Assembly (NCBI GenBank): GCA_031446165.1
Contig: CP132905.1
Coordinates: forward strand, 872,504-936,503
Length of the DNA stretch: 64,000 nt
Reading direction: 5' to 3'
Source of the DNA: Arsenophonus sp031446165
Lineage (GTDB): Bacteria > Pseudomonadota > Gammaproteobacteria > Enterobacterales > Enterobacteriaceae
Within the stretch, counting starts at the first letter, position 1; each line of letters opens with the position of its first letter. The position numbers and the translations under genes are program-made. The notes beneath the pieces were generated by a model that worked only from the letters and a program-made list of their open reading frames with translations, had not been told where the DNA came from and made no database searches. Below are positions 28,688 through 38,994 of the stretch, piece by piece.

Positions 28688-30568
28688 TTAAAAATTTCCT
28701 AAATTTATTTTAGCTTTCTTACGTAAATTTGAGATTAATGATTCCATCATTGTATTACCAAATATATATTTATAATGTTCAGAAAACAACTCCAGTTCAT
28801 TATTTTTTGGTTGACTATAAATACACTTAATTAATTTAATAATCACAAAATTATCTTCTTCATCTTTTACAAAAAAATATTTTGGTTTATTTTTTTTATT
28901 ATCTAATGTTACATTAAAAATTTTTTCAGTTAAAGAATTTTCCTGCATAAACCGGTCAAAAATGTTCGATTCTCCAAATACAATACCTAATTTTTTTAAA
29001 GCAACTTCAGGAATATCATCATCATTTAATAGGATAAGTAAGTTTTTAACCTCTTCCTCCATTACTTTCATGGCTTTCATTTTTTTTACTAATTTAATTA
29101 TTGATTGCTTTACTAAATCAAATTTTTTTACTTCTTCTGGTTTATAATCTTCAATTCTAATAATAAAAACATTATTATCATCAATATTAATAATCCCAGA
29201 ATTAATACCTATTATTTTATTTTTATTTAATAAATTTCCATCAAAAATCGCATCAATAATTTTTTTGAATTTTATTTCAGGAGGAAGACTATCACGATTA
29301 AACCAATCTGTTTTTATTGCCTTAATCCCTGTGACTTTCTCAACTTCATTTAAAGATTCATTGTCATTCATGGCTGCATTTTTTGCGATTTCTTGCAACA
29401 AATAAAATGAATCAATTGTTTTTTTGTTCTTTAAAATTTCTTTAATTTTATGTTTTACTACATCGAAAGATTTTACTTTTTTAGGTTTGATATCATCAAG
29501 GCGAATTATTATAAAATATTTTCCTAATTTAATTACATCTGAAATTTGTCCTTTATGAATCAAATTAGCATTAACAATTTCAAGAGGTGTTGCACTGACT
29601 TCCATCCAACCAATAGCACCGTTATTTTTTACACCAGACTTAGACTTATTTATAGATTTTTGATCAACTAATTTATTAAAATCAACACCTTCAGATAAAG
29701 CTTTACTAACTGCATCTGCTTCTTTTTCTGTCATTAATTGAATCATACTATAATGCCTTTTTTCTGGCTCTATAAAATCAGTAATATTTTGCTCATAATA
29801 TTTTTGTAGCTCATTTTCTTTAATATCTATATGAATATTTTGTAAAGCTATATCTAATTTAACATAACTAATCTTTACTTCTTCAGGAATTAAAAATTTT
29901 TGCTGATGTGTATCGTAATAATCTCGTAATTCTTTATCTGTAACCGATTGTTTTAATGCATATTTATCGATCGATAATATTGCTTTTTTTATTTCTCGTT
30001 TTTCTAAAAGTAATTTAGCATACACCTCAATTTCGTGGGGTAACACAAACTCATCATTAACATACATTTTATAGACTTGTTGATTCAGTATATTTTGCCG
30101 TATTTCTTTAGCAAGATCATCAGAATTAATACTATTTTCTAATAAAAGGGCTTTATATTTTTTTTTATCAAACTGATTATTTGTCTGAAATATAGCCATA
30201 TTGTATATGTTTTTCTTAATTTCATTATCACTTACAGTTAATCCCAAATCATTGGAATATTGATTTAATAATCTAATTACAATTAGATGTTCTAATGCTT
30301 GATAACGTAATATTTTTTTTTCTTTTTCATTATCAATAATTTCATAAAAACGATCGCCTAACTTTTCTTGTAATATCATTTGTTCTCGTTGTACTGCTCT
30401 TTGTAATTGTGATGAAGTGATTATTGAACCATTAACTTTTGCCACATAATTATTTACATTACGTATTAAATAATGACCTGCACTACTAAAGAGAAAAGAC
30501 AAAATAATAATCACAAATATTATTTTTAAAAAAAAACTATTTGCCATCACACGCAATTTATGCAACAT
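28688..30568 (-). CDS. ppiD: Periplasmic folding chaperone PpiD
   Basis: A protein of 626 residues (E. coli 623). One N-terminal membrane anchor (about residues 14-32) is followed by a SurA/PpiD N-terminal chaperone region (SSQLQRAVQREQ onward). A parvulin-like domain lies around residues 225-360, with GAIGWMEVSATP. A long periplasmic tail completes it. PpiD is tied to the SecYEG translocon and handles newly exported proteins. It lies next to lon as in E. coli, but hupB between them is gone. Its sequence is more diverged than that of the cytoplasmic chaperones. Confidence 0.93.
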   Translation of the reverse strand: MLHKLRVMANSFFLKIIFVIIILSFLFSSAGHYLIRNVNNYVAKVNGSIITSSQLQRAVQREQMILQEKLGDRFYEIIDNEKEKKILRYQALEHLIVIRLLNQYSNDLGLTVSDNEIKKNIYNMAIFQTNNQFDKKKYKALLLENSINSDDLAKEIRQNILNQQVYKMYVNDEFVLPHEIEVYAKLLLEKREIKKAILSIDKYALKQSVTDKELRDYYDTHQQKFLIPEEVKISYVKLDIALQNIHIDIKENELQKYYEQNITDFIEPEKRHYSMIQLMTEKEADAVSKALSEGVDFNKLVDQKSINKSKSGVKNNGAIGWMEVSATPLEIVNANLIHKGQISDVIKLGKYFIIIRLDDIKPKKVKSFDVVKHKIKEILKNKKTIDSFYLLQEIAKNAAMNDNESLNEVEKVTGIKAIKTDWFNRDSLPPEIKFKKIIDAIFDGNLLNKNKIIGINSGIINIDDNNVFIIRIEDYKPEEVKKFDLVKQSIIKLVKKMKAMKVMEEEVKNLLILLNDDDIPEVALKKLGIVFGESNIFDRFMQENSLTEKIFNVTLDNKKNKPKYFFVKDEEDNFVIIKLIKCIYSQPKNNELELFSEHYKYIFGNTMMESLISNLRKKAKINLGNF

Positions 30569-30957
30569 TAATGTGTAATCCTCATAATTTATGGATTAAT
30601 TATAAAATTTTTAAACATATAGTCAAAAACATACTTAATTAAATGAATTTAAAAATTGTTTACTTAATAAAAAACTTATATATTCATTAAAATATCTTAT
30701 AAAAAAGATATCACTAAAAATTTTTGATATTACGTTTAAATCTAATGATATTAAAACCTATAAAAAATTAACATTCTATCTAAAATATTCTTAATATTTG
30801 ATTTATAAAATTATATTTATAATTATAGAAATTATGAATTAAATACAAAAAATACGAAATGCAAATTTTTAATATTTATTAATGTATTAATAAATATTAC
30901 GGGTTAAAAATATGAAAAATTAATAAATGAATGCATTACAAAAATTTTTAATTATTT
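30569..30957. other. Spacer where hupB is expected
   Basis: A stretch of 389 bp between ppiD and lon. In E. coli hupB (90 codons) sits here. I recognise no HU-like frame on the minus strand. Confidence 0.5.
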
Positions 30958-33297
30958 TTACACCATATCAAAAGGCGGGTTTTGAAAAGCAATTGAAAAA
31001 ATTTCTTCAATAGTTTTTACCGGATAAATTTTTAAATCTTCAATAATATTTTGTGGTATTTCTTCCAAATCACGACGATTTTCATCTGGGATAAGCACAA
31101 TTTTTATGCCACCACGATGAGCTGCTAACAACTTTTCTTTTAAACCACCAATAGGTAATATTAATCCCCTTAATGTTATTTCACCTGTCATTGCGACATC
31201 TGCCCTTACAGGATTACTAGTCAAACAAGATACTAGTGCTGTACACATTGCAATGCCAGCACTGGGTCCATCTTTTGGAGTAGCACCTTCAGGCACATGT
31301 ACATGTATATCTCGTTTTTCATAAAAATCAATATTTATACCTAATTTATCTGCTCGAGCCCGCACTACGGTCAATGCTGTTTGAATAGATTCCTGCATAA
31401 CTTCTCCTAAAGAACCAGTATAAGTTAATTTTCCTTTACCAGGCACACAAACAGTTTCAATAGTTAATAAATCACCACCAACTTCTGTCCAAGCTAAACC
31501 AGTTACTTGGCCAATACGATTTTCAGTATCTGCACGGCCGTAATCTACTTTACGCACACCAAGATAATTTTTTAAGTTATCATCCTGAATAACTATATGT
31601 TTTAATGAATTATCCATTAATAATGCTTTTACTGCTTTGCGACATAATTTAGAAATTTCACGTTCTAAACCACGAACACCAGACTCGCGAGTATAATAAC
31701 GAATTATGCCAATAATTGCACTGTCATCAATTGTTAATTCATGTCTTTTTAAAGCATTGCGTTTAATTTGTTTAGGTAATAAATATTTTCTTGCAATTTT
31801 TAATTTTTCATCTTCAGTATAACCAGAAAGACGAATAACTTCCATACGATCTAATAAAGGGGCAGGGATATTCATAGAATTTGAAGTAGCAACAAACATC
31901 ACATCAGAAAGATCATAATCCACTTCTAAATAGTGATCATTAAAGGCAATGTTTTGTTCTGGATCAAGAACTTCTAATAAGGCTGATGCTGGATCACCTC
32001 TCATATCCGAAGACATTTTGTCTATTTCATCTAATAAAAACAAAGGGTTTTTAACACCAATTTTTGCCATTTTTTGGATAAGTTTTCCAGGCATAGATCC
32101 AATATAGGTACGTCGATGTCCTCGAATTTCTGCTTCATCACGCACACCACCTAGTGCCATACGAATATATTTTCGTCCTGTAGCTTTAGAAATAGACTGA
32201 CCTAACGATGTCTTACCAACACCAGGAGGTCCTACCAAACATAAAATAGTGCCTTTTATTTTACTAATACGAGTTTGTACCGCTAAATATTCTAAAATAC
32301 GTTCTTTAACACGTTCTAAACCATAATGATCACTGTCTAAAGTTTCTTGAGCTTTTACTAAATCTTTTTTTACCTTACTACGCGTGTTCCACGGTACCTG
32401 TACCATCCAATCAATATAACTACGTAATACTGTTGCTTCAGCAGACATAGGTGACATCATTTTTAATTTTTGTAATTCTCCCTCTGCCTTTTTACGTGCT
32501 TCTTTTGGCATTTTAACATCTTTAATTTTTTGTTTAAATATTTCATATTCATCTTGTGACTCTTCCATTTCACCTAATTCTTTTTGAATAGCTTTCATTT
32601 GCTCATTTAAATAGTATTCTCTTTGACTTTTTTCCATTTGTTTTTTTACACGATTACGAATACGTTTTTCAACTTGTAAAATATCAATCTCAGACTCCAT
32701 CATTGCCATTAGATATTCAAGACGTTCCACAACATCAATCATTTCTAAAACACGTTGTTTATTTGTTAATTTTAGTGGCATATGGGAAGCTATAGTATCA
32801 GCTAATTTATCTGATTGTTCTATTGCATGCAATGAATTTAATACTTCAGGAGGAATTTTTTTATTTAATTTAACATAACCTTCAAACTGATTAATTGTTG
32901 TACGATTCAAAACTTCTTGTTCTTTTTCATCTAAAATAGGATGAGTAAAATACTCTGCTTCAGCAATAAAATATTCTCCATTATCTGTTAGTGTTGTTAT
33001 TTTTGCACGACGTAAACCTTCAACCAAGACTTTTACAGTACCATCAGGTAATTTTAACATTTGCAAAATAGAAGCAACTGTTCCTACATAAAATAAATCA
33101 TTAACATTTGGTTCGTCAGTAGACGCTTTTTTTTGAGCCACTAACATTACTTCTTTATTATGCTCCATAGCAGCTTCAAGACAACGAATTGATTTTTTTC
33201 GACCAACAAATAAGGGAATCACCATATGTGGATAAACCACGACATCACGCAGAGGCAATACAGGAATTTCAATACGTTCATAACGCTCAAGATTCAT
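30958..33297 (-). CDS. lon: ATP-dependent protease Lon
   Basis: A protein of 779 residues (E. coli 784). It has an N-terminal substrate-binding domain (PVLPLRDVVVYPHMVIPLFV), a coiled-coil region, an AAA+ module with Walker A (GPPGVGKTS) and Walker B (LFLLDEIDKM), and a C-terminal protease domain. The catalytic Ser is in PKDGPSAGIAM and the Lys in GGLKEKLLAAHRGG. It degrades misfolded and short-lived regulatory proteins in the cytoplasm. A strong AGAGGAAA site precedes the ATG. I see no CCCC-containing heat-shock box upstream. Confidence 0.97.
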   Translation of the reverse strand: MNLERYERIEIPVLPLRDVVVYPHMVIPLFVGRKKSIRCLEAAMEHNKEVMLVAQKKASTDEPNVNDLFYVGTVASILQMLKLPDGTVKVLVEGLRRAKITTLTDNGEYFIAEAEYFTHPILDEKEQEVLNRTTINQFEGYVKLNKKIPPEVLNSLHAIEQSDKLADTIASHMPLKLTNKQRVLEMIDVVERLEYLMAMMESEIDILQVEKRIRNRVKKQMEKSQREYYLNEQMKAIQKELGEMEESQDEYEIFKQKIKDVKMPKEARKKAEGELQKLKMMSPMSAEATVLRSYIDWMVQVPWNTRSKVKKDLVKAQETLDSDHYGLERVKERILEYLAVQTRISKIKGTILCLVGPPGVGKTSLGQSISKATGRKYIRMALGGVRDEAEIRGHRRTYIGSMPGKLIQKMAKIGVKNPLFLLDEIDKMSSDMRGDPASALLEVLDPEQNIAFNDHYLEVDYDLSDVMFVATSNSMNIPAPLLDRMEVIRLSGYTEDEKLKIARKYLLPKQIKRNALKRHELTIDDSAIIGIIRYYTRESGVRGLEREISKLCRKAVKALLMDNSLKHIVIQDDNLKNYLGVRKVDYGRADTENRIGQVTGLAWTEVGGDLLTIETVCVPGKGKLTYTGSLGEVMQESIQTALTVVRARADKLGINIDFYEKRDIHVHVPEGATPKDGPSAGIAMCTALVSCLTSNPVRADVAMTGEITLRGLILPIGGLKEKLLAAHRGGIKIVLIPDENRRDLEEIPQNIIEDLKIYPVKTIEEIFSIAFQNPPFDMV

Positions 33298-33491
33298 AAG
33301 CTTTCCTCTTCCGTTAGCTTATACCAATTTCATAGTTTCATAAAAAATTTTTTAGAAACCTAATTTTAACTACATAGTTATTGTGAGATAAAATTGTAAC
33401 ATGTAATAATTTTATTTATAAAATATATTATCAAGATAAAATTCTTGGAACATCAAAGTTATTTTATGTTATATAATTCTCAATAAAAATA

Positions 33492-34784
33492 TCATGCTTT
33501 ATTTTTACTTAATGCTTGCATATCCGTTTGAGTATAAATTAGAGACGGTTTGGATTCCCTTTCTATTACCATTTTATTAATTAATACCTTTTCTACATTT
33601 TTCATGGACGGTAAATCATACATTGTTTCTAACAAAATTATTTCTACAATAGAACGTAAACCACGGGCTCCTGTTTTTTTTGCCATGGCTTTCTTAGCAA
33701 TTGCTTTTAATGCTTTATTATCAAATTCAAGATTTACTCCTTCCATTTCAAAAAGTGTTTGATATTGCCTAATTAATGCATTTTTTGGTTTTGTTAATAT
33801 TTTGATTAACATTTCTTCATTTAATTCATGAACAGTAGTTATAACAGGTAAACGACCAATAAATTCAGGAATTAAACCAAACTTAATCAAATCTTCTGGT
33901 TCTACTTGAGCAAATAAATGACTTTCTATTAATTTATCATCCAATTTACCTTTTATTTCAGCGGAAAAACCAATACTTGAATGTATATTCAACCGGTGAG
34001 CAATTATTTTATCAAGACCTGAAAAAGCTCCTCCACAAATAAAAAGAATTTTAGATGTATCAACTTGCAAATATTCTTGTTGTGGGTGTTTCCTCCCCCC
34101 TTTCGGGGGTACCGCAGCAATTGTGCCTTCAATCAGCTTAAGTAACGCTTGTTGCACTCCTTCTCCTGAAACATCTCGTGTGATAGATGGATTATCAGAT
34201 TTACGGGATATTTTATCAATTTCATCAATATATATTATACCACGTTGTGCTTTCTCTATATCTAAATCACATTTTTGCAATAGTTTTTGAATAATGTTTT
34301 CAACGTCTTCTCCAACATATCCAGCTTCTGTTAATGTTGTTGCATCAGCCATAGCAAATGGCACATTTAGATAACGTGCTAAAGTTTCTGCTAGTAAAGT
34401 TTTACCAGTTCCGGTTGGTCCAATAAGTAAAACATTACTTTTATTTAATTCTACTGCAGCATTAAGTTTTTTATCAAATACATGTTCTAACCGTTTATAA
34501 TGATTATAAACTGCCACAGCTAATACTTTTTTAGCGTTTGATTGACCAATAACATAATTATCAAGATGACGATAAATTTCATGTGGTGTAGGCAATGTAC
34601 TACGTGCATGATTGAATGAAATGTCTTGAATTTCTTCTTTAAGAATATCATTACATAACTCCACACATTCATTACAAATATAAACTGACGAACCAGCAAT
34701 TAATTTACGCACTTCATGCTGACTTTTGTTACAAAAAGAACAGTAAAGTAACTTTTCTGAACTTTCTTTTTGTTTATTAGTCAT
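33492..34784 (-). CDS. clpX: ATP-dependent unfoldase ClpX
   Basis: A protein of 430 residues (E. coli 424). The N-terminal C4 zinc-binding domain has CSFC and CNEC. Walker A is GPTGTGKTLLAETLA, Walker B is IIYIDEIDKIS, and the pore loop is GYVG. The loop SIGFSAE carries the IGF motif that docks onto ClpP. It unfolds tagged proteins and feeds them to ClpP. The frame extends five codons upstream, but the ATG at 34784 has GGGG before it and matches the E. coli N-terminus. It follows clpP in the same order as E. coli. Confidence 0.97.
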   Translation of the reverse strand: MTNKQKESSEKLLYCSFCNKSQHEVRKLIAGSSVYICNECVELCNDILKEEIQDISFNHARSTLPTPHEIYRHLDNYVIGQSNAKKVLAVAVYNHYKRLEHVFDKKLNAAVELNKSNVLLIGPTGTGKTLLAETLARYLNVPFAMADATTLTEAGYVGEDVENIIQKLLQKCDLDIEKAQRGIIYIDEIDKISRKSDNPSITRDVSGEGVQQALLKLIEGTIAAVPPKGGRKHPQQEYLQVDTSKILFICGGAFSGLDKIIAHRLNIHSSIGFSAEIKGKLDDKLIESHLFAQVEPEDLIKFGLIPEFIGRLPVITTVHELNEEMLIKILTKPKNALIRQYQTLFEMEGVNLEFDNKALKAIAKKAMAKKTGARGLRSIVEIILLETMYDLPSMKNVEKVLINKMVIERESKPSLIYTQTDMQALSKNKA

Positions 34785-34901
34785 TAAAAATAGCCCCACT
34801 ATTAAATAAAAAGCATCATTTCAGATTCAAAAAATTGTACCATAATAATTATTAATGTAATGTTTTATGATATCAGATATACCATTATTCATCTGAATAA
34901 A

Positions 34902-35528
34902 TTACATACGATTAAAATAAATTTTATCTATCAAACCATAAACTACTGCTTCTTCTGCAGATAAAAAATGATCTCTTTCAGTATCATGTTCTATATCTTT
35001 AATTTTTTTACCTGTATGTTTTGCCATTAGTTTATTAATGCGTGATTTAATAGTTAAAATTTCTGCAGCATGAATTGCAATATCTGAAGCTTGCCCTTGA
35101 AATCCCCCTAACGGTTGATGTATCATGATACGTGCATTAGGCAAACAAAAACGTTTTCCTTTAGTTCCAGCAGCTAATAAAAATGCACCCATCGAGCATG
35201 CCTGCCCCATACAAAGTGTACTAACATCAGGTTTAATAAATTGCATGGTATCATAAATTGACATGCCTGCAGTAATAACCCCACCAGGTGAATTAATATA
35301 AAGATATATATCTTTATCAGAGTTTTCTGCTTCTAAAAAAAGCATTTGGGCAACCACTAAATTTGCCATATATTCTTCAAGCGTCCCTGTCAAAAAAATA
35401 ATTCTTTCTTTTAATAATCTTGAATAAATATCATAAGAGCGTTCACCACGTGAAGTTTGTTCGATAACCATAGGCAACAATAATGCCATATTTTGAACAA
35501 ATTGATTGTTGTTGTTATGATATGACAT
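34902..35528 (-). CDS. clpP: ClpP protease subunit
   Basis: A protein of 208 residues (E. coli 207). The catalytic triad falls at S112 (GQACSMGAFL), H137 (MIHQPLGG) and D186 (ERDHFLS), one off E. coli numbering because of a one-residue difference near the N-terminus. It forms the double-heptamer chamber that degrades ClpX-delivered proteins. The residue before the catalytic Ser is Cys, where E. coli has Ala. GGAGG precedes the ATG. tig, which lies upstream in E. coli, is absent. Confidence 0.97.
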   Translation of the reverse strand: MSYHNNNNQFVQNMALLLPMVIEQTSRGERSYDIYSRLLKERIIFLTGTLEEYMANLVVAQMLFLEAENSDKDIYLYINSPGGVITAGMSIYDTMQFIKPDVSTLCMGQACSMGAFLLAAGTKGKRFCLPNARIMIHQPLGGFQGQASDIAIHAAEILTIKSRINKLMAKHTGKKIKDIEHDTERDHFLSAEEAVVYGLIDKIYFNRM

Positions 35529-35950
35529 TTTGCCTCCACATTATGAATTACTGTATCATACAAACGATCAAATACTTTTTAAGTAACAATACGAAAAACT
35601 AACCATTAAACTATCTCATAAAGATCATAATATAACAATTATGAATAACAAAAATAAAATTATAAGAAAACATGTAAACAATCATATAAGTTTTTTAATA
35701 ATTAAGCATTTTTTAAAAAAGAAATTTTTTATTTCCTAATGAATTTACAAAAGAATTTATTAAAAATATTATATAATACTGAATGGCTAATTCGAGTTCA
35801 TGATTATTTTGCATAAAAATTGATCTGTAAAAATTTAATTTTTTGTATATTCTATATAAATATGTATTTTTATATACCTCACAACTCATTTATTAATTAT
35901 AAAAATATTGATTTAAAATATTGCATTAAAAATGTATTTTTTATATTTCT

Positions 35951-35968
35951 CCTGCTTTTAAAAGCAGG
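35951..35968. repeat. 18-bp perfect palindrome
   Basis: CCTGCTTTTAAAAGCAGG is a perfect inverted repeat with no spacer, about 420 bp upstream of clpP. Neither side has a T run that would make it a classical terminator. It could be a protein-binding site or the end of a lost transcript. Confidence 0.5.
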
Positions 35969-36430
35969 TATAAATGTATTAAACTTTATTTAATTATATA
36001 CATATTTTTTATTATTGAGAATACATATTATATTTCGTGATTATGAATACAGTCTATATTCATTGATATTAAATCATAAAAATATTTTTATTATTGATCA
36101 TTTTATTTTTATGAGAAACTATATTTATATACATCTGCAAATTCAAATAAAAATATATTCTTTAATAGTGTTAAAAAATCAACTCTTAACAAATATTAAT
36201 AATACTAATTCTGATATACATTTATATTATTTACTAAATTTTATAATATAAAATCATTAATTAAAAATTAAATAACAATTTTAAGATTAGTATATTAATC
36301 TAGTAATTTATGAAAAATATAAAAAAAATAACAAAATATAAAAAATAAAAATTACTAATTTGCATAAACAAAATCAAATAAAAAAGACTTATTTAATATT
36401 GATTTTTTTTGAATATCATTCATTACTTTC

Positions 36431-36466
36431 ATTATCACTAATACTTTAATTATCACTAATAGTTTA
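36431..36466. repeat. 18-bp tandem duplication
   Basis: ATTATCACTAATACTTTA (36431-36448) is followed at once by ATTATCACTAATAGTTTA (36449-36466), 17 of 18 positions identical. It is a small slippage-type duplication in non-coding DNA. Confidence 0.6.
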
Positions 36467-37804
36467 ACTCTTTATTTTTTTAAAACTTGTTAATTTGTTA
36501 ATTTAATCCTAATCTCTTAAAAGATTAATAATGATTTTTAATTTATTGTAAGCAATAATTTATTTATTTTATTGCTTCTAACTAATTTAAATTAAAATTT
36601 AAATAAAAAACAAACTTCATAAATCTAAAAAAACAAATACTAAAAAACATTTTTTAATAATTTCATTTAAATGTTAGCAAGATAATTCTATATATTCTTT
36701 AAAAAATTACTATTCATCATACAAATTTTAATATCTTTTATTAAAAAGTTTTTTAATCATATGTAAGATTAAGATATACAAACAGATATTTATTAAATAT
36801 TAATATCTTTACATAAAGATATATCTATGAATTTTTTCTAACATTTTTTAATTTATATTTTATATTTTTATACACTTTATTTATATAAACTTTTAATAAA
36901 ATAATTAAAAAATTTTTCTAAAAATTGATATAAAAAAACAATATTTTTATAATACATAAAACATATTTTTTATTACTTTTTTAAAATTATTAATAATTAA
37001 TTTATTAAAATTTATCTAAAATCAACTACAAACAAAATTATATTGTACATAACTATTTATTTTTATTTATTTTTTCTTCTTTACCTACTCATATAACCTT
37101 CAAGTACACAATAAAAATTTTTTTTATTCTTATATTTAAAAAAAATAATTAACATTTAACAAATAAACGTTACTATAAAACATTTTTTCTTCTTTAAATG
37201 TTTTTAGATAATATTTATTCTAATTTTCTAGCATTTTTTATATTAACAATACTAATTAAATATAAAAAATTTTACTAAATCTTGCAAAACTTCTTTATTT
37301 TTTCGAAATTATTCTTTCTAAGAGATTGCTCAATTTTTAAAAATTTGTAAAAGATTTTAATTTTTAAAAAATTTTTACGTATCGTTTACTAAATGTTTTT
37401 TATCATGCTTACATACTTTTACGATATTATTAAAATTAAAATTAAAAATAATGAAAACATATTAAAGATCTAACTATTTAAAAAATACTTATTTTTTATT
37501 GGATATTTATTGAAATACTTATTATATGTGCTTTAATAAAAATATTGTTCATTACTAAAATAATAATAACTTGTAGTTATTAGTTTTTATATTACCATTA
37601 TTTTTAATGTAATTTTATTTCTTATAACTATAAAATTAAATTTATCATAACTGTCATCAAACTAAAAAACAAATTAAAAATACGTAATGTAAATGTATAT
37701 AAAATAATGCTCAATAAAAGTTGTTACTGATAAAAACTGAATTTAATTTTAGTATACTAAAATAGTATACATTATATAAAAAAATTAACCATATAAAAAA
37801 TAAG

Positions 37805-38140
37805 TTAACTTATCTTTTTTAAACAAGGAATGGAAAAATTTTTTATATTATATTGATATCTTTTCCACTCAATTGGCGTATAAGTATGTATTTCTAATGC
37901 ATGAACACCATTAGATAATTCTTCTTCTAAAAGAAGATATACAATTCTATGACGTTTTAATAATTTTTGTTGAATAAATTTTTCTGTAACTAAAATAATT
38001 TTAAAATGAGTTTCCATATTTTTAGAAAAATTATGTTTCATACTCTCATCTTTAACTACTAGATAAACAGGCAAAAAAAAAGTCGTAAGTTTAGTTTTAA
38101 TTTTTGTGGAAATATTATTTATATTAGACATATGATTCAT
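37805..38140 (-). CDS. bolA: BolA family protein
   Basis: A protein of 111 residues (E. coli BolA 105). The BolA fold is evident from DESMKHN, HFKIILVTEKF, LLKRHRIVYLLLEEEL and GVHALEIHTYTPIEW. The invariant histidine lies in VHALEIHTYTP. BolA proteins pair with monothiol glutaredoxins in Fe-S handling and also act as regulators of envelope genes. The start could be either of two ATGs four codons apart. It lies in the E. coli order between clpP and cyo. Confidence 0.93.
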   Translation of the reverse strand: MNHMSNINNISTKIKTKLTTFFLPVYLVVKDESMKHNFSKNMETHFKIILVTEKFIQQKLLKRHRIVYLLLEEELSNGVHALEIHTYTPIEWKRYQYNIKNFSIPCLKKIS

Positions 38141-38886
38141 AATTATGCATAAAAATTTTTAATGAACACTTTTTTATTTATCAATTTTATTTAATTATAT
38201 ATTAATAATAATGTCAGTCGACTTGTAGTATTATAAAACAAAAATATAAAAATTAAAATAAATTTTTATCAAAAAAAGGGTAAATTCAATATTTTTTTAA
38301 AAAAAATAAAAATATTAATCAAAAACAACAAAAAATAAAAATCTAAAACTGCCAACATAAAAGATCATAAAAATGAAAAATATATCGCTATATCTCAATA
38401 TTTTTTATTTTTATTTCAAATAATCTCCATTCAATGTTCTTCTAAATATATAATTTTATTATAATGAACATTATTATTCAATAATACAAAATATTGCATC
38501 TAATATGATCTATTAATTGAAATATTGTTACGACAAAATATAAAGAAATTCGAAAAATAACATTTTTGTATTGCATGTACATTAAAAAAAATCTAATGTA
38601 TCGATAGCTAATAAAAAAATTATATTAATATAATAAAATATAAAACTCATATAAAAAATACCAATGAGGATATTTATGAAATTTTAAATTTAGATAATTT
38701 ATTTTATAATAAAAATAATATAAAAAATAACGTATAATAAAATATTAATCACGATTAATCACCAACATTTTCAAAAAAATGCATATTTAAATATAATGTT
38801 CAAGATTAATATCAAATATACAAAATAAAACATTTAAAATATGCTTATTAAAAATAAAAATAATTATGTCGAATATCCTTATTAAA
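38141..38886. other. Spacer where yajG and ampG are expected
   Basis: About 750 bp. In E. coli bolA and cyoA are separated by yajG and ampG. No membrane-protein remnant is recognisable here. The only GC-rich spot is an AGTCGACT palindrome near 38217. Confidence 0.45.
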
Positions 38887-38915
38887 TTGAATAAATATAG
38901 TCATAATTTTATTTT
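38887..38915 (+). promoter_or_regulatory. Candidate promoter of the cyo operon
   Basis: TTGAAT (38887-38892) and TATTTT (38910-38915) are 17 bp apart, 80 bp upstream of the cyoA ATG. Two copies of ATTATCAT follow at 38917-38924 and 38931-38938. These resemble Fur half-sites, but in direct rather than inverted orientation. Motif evidence only. Confidence 0.35.
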
Positions 38916-38994
38916 ATTATCATAAAATTCATTATCATTTCGTTAAAAAAATAAAAAATAAATCAGTATAATTTCTAAGATCGAGGGCGCCTGA

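Larger units (their letters stand above)
35529..37804. other. 2.3 kb A/T-rich spacer where tig is expected
   Basis: Between clpP and bolA E. coli has only tig (about 1.3 kb). Here the interval is longer than tig but I find no trigger-factor remnant. A 78-codon frame at 36015-36251 is not supported by composition or homology. The region holds an 18-bp perfect palindrome and an 18-bp near-perfect tandem duplication, both listed separately. Confidence 0.5.

Noticed and set aside
34085..34125. GC-rich CCCCCC/GGGGG hairpin
   Set aside because: It lies inside clpX and encodes the conserved VPPKGGRKHPQQ, so coding constraint explains it.
36015..36251. 78-codon reading frame in the clpP-bolA spacer
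   Set aside because: Composition is dominated by Ile, Tyr and Asn, as expected from random A/T DNA; no ribosome site and no recognisable family.
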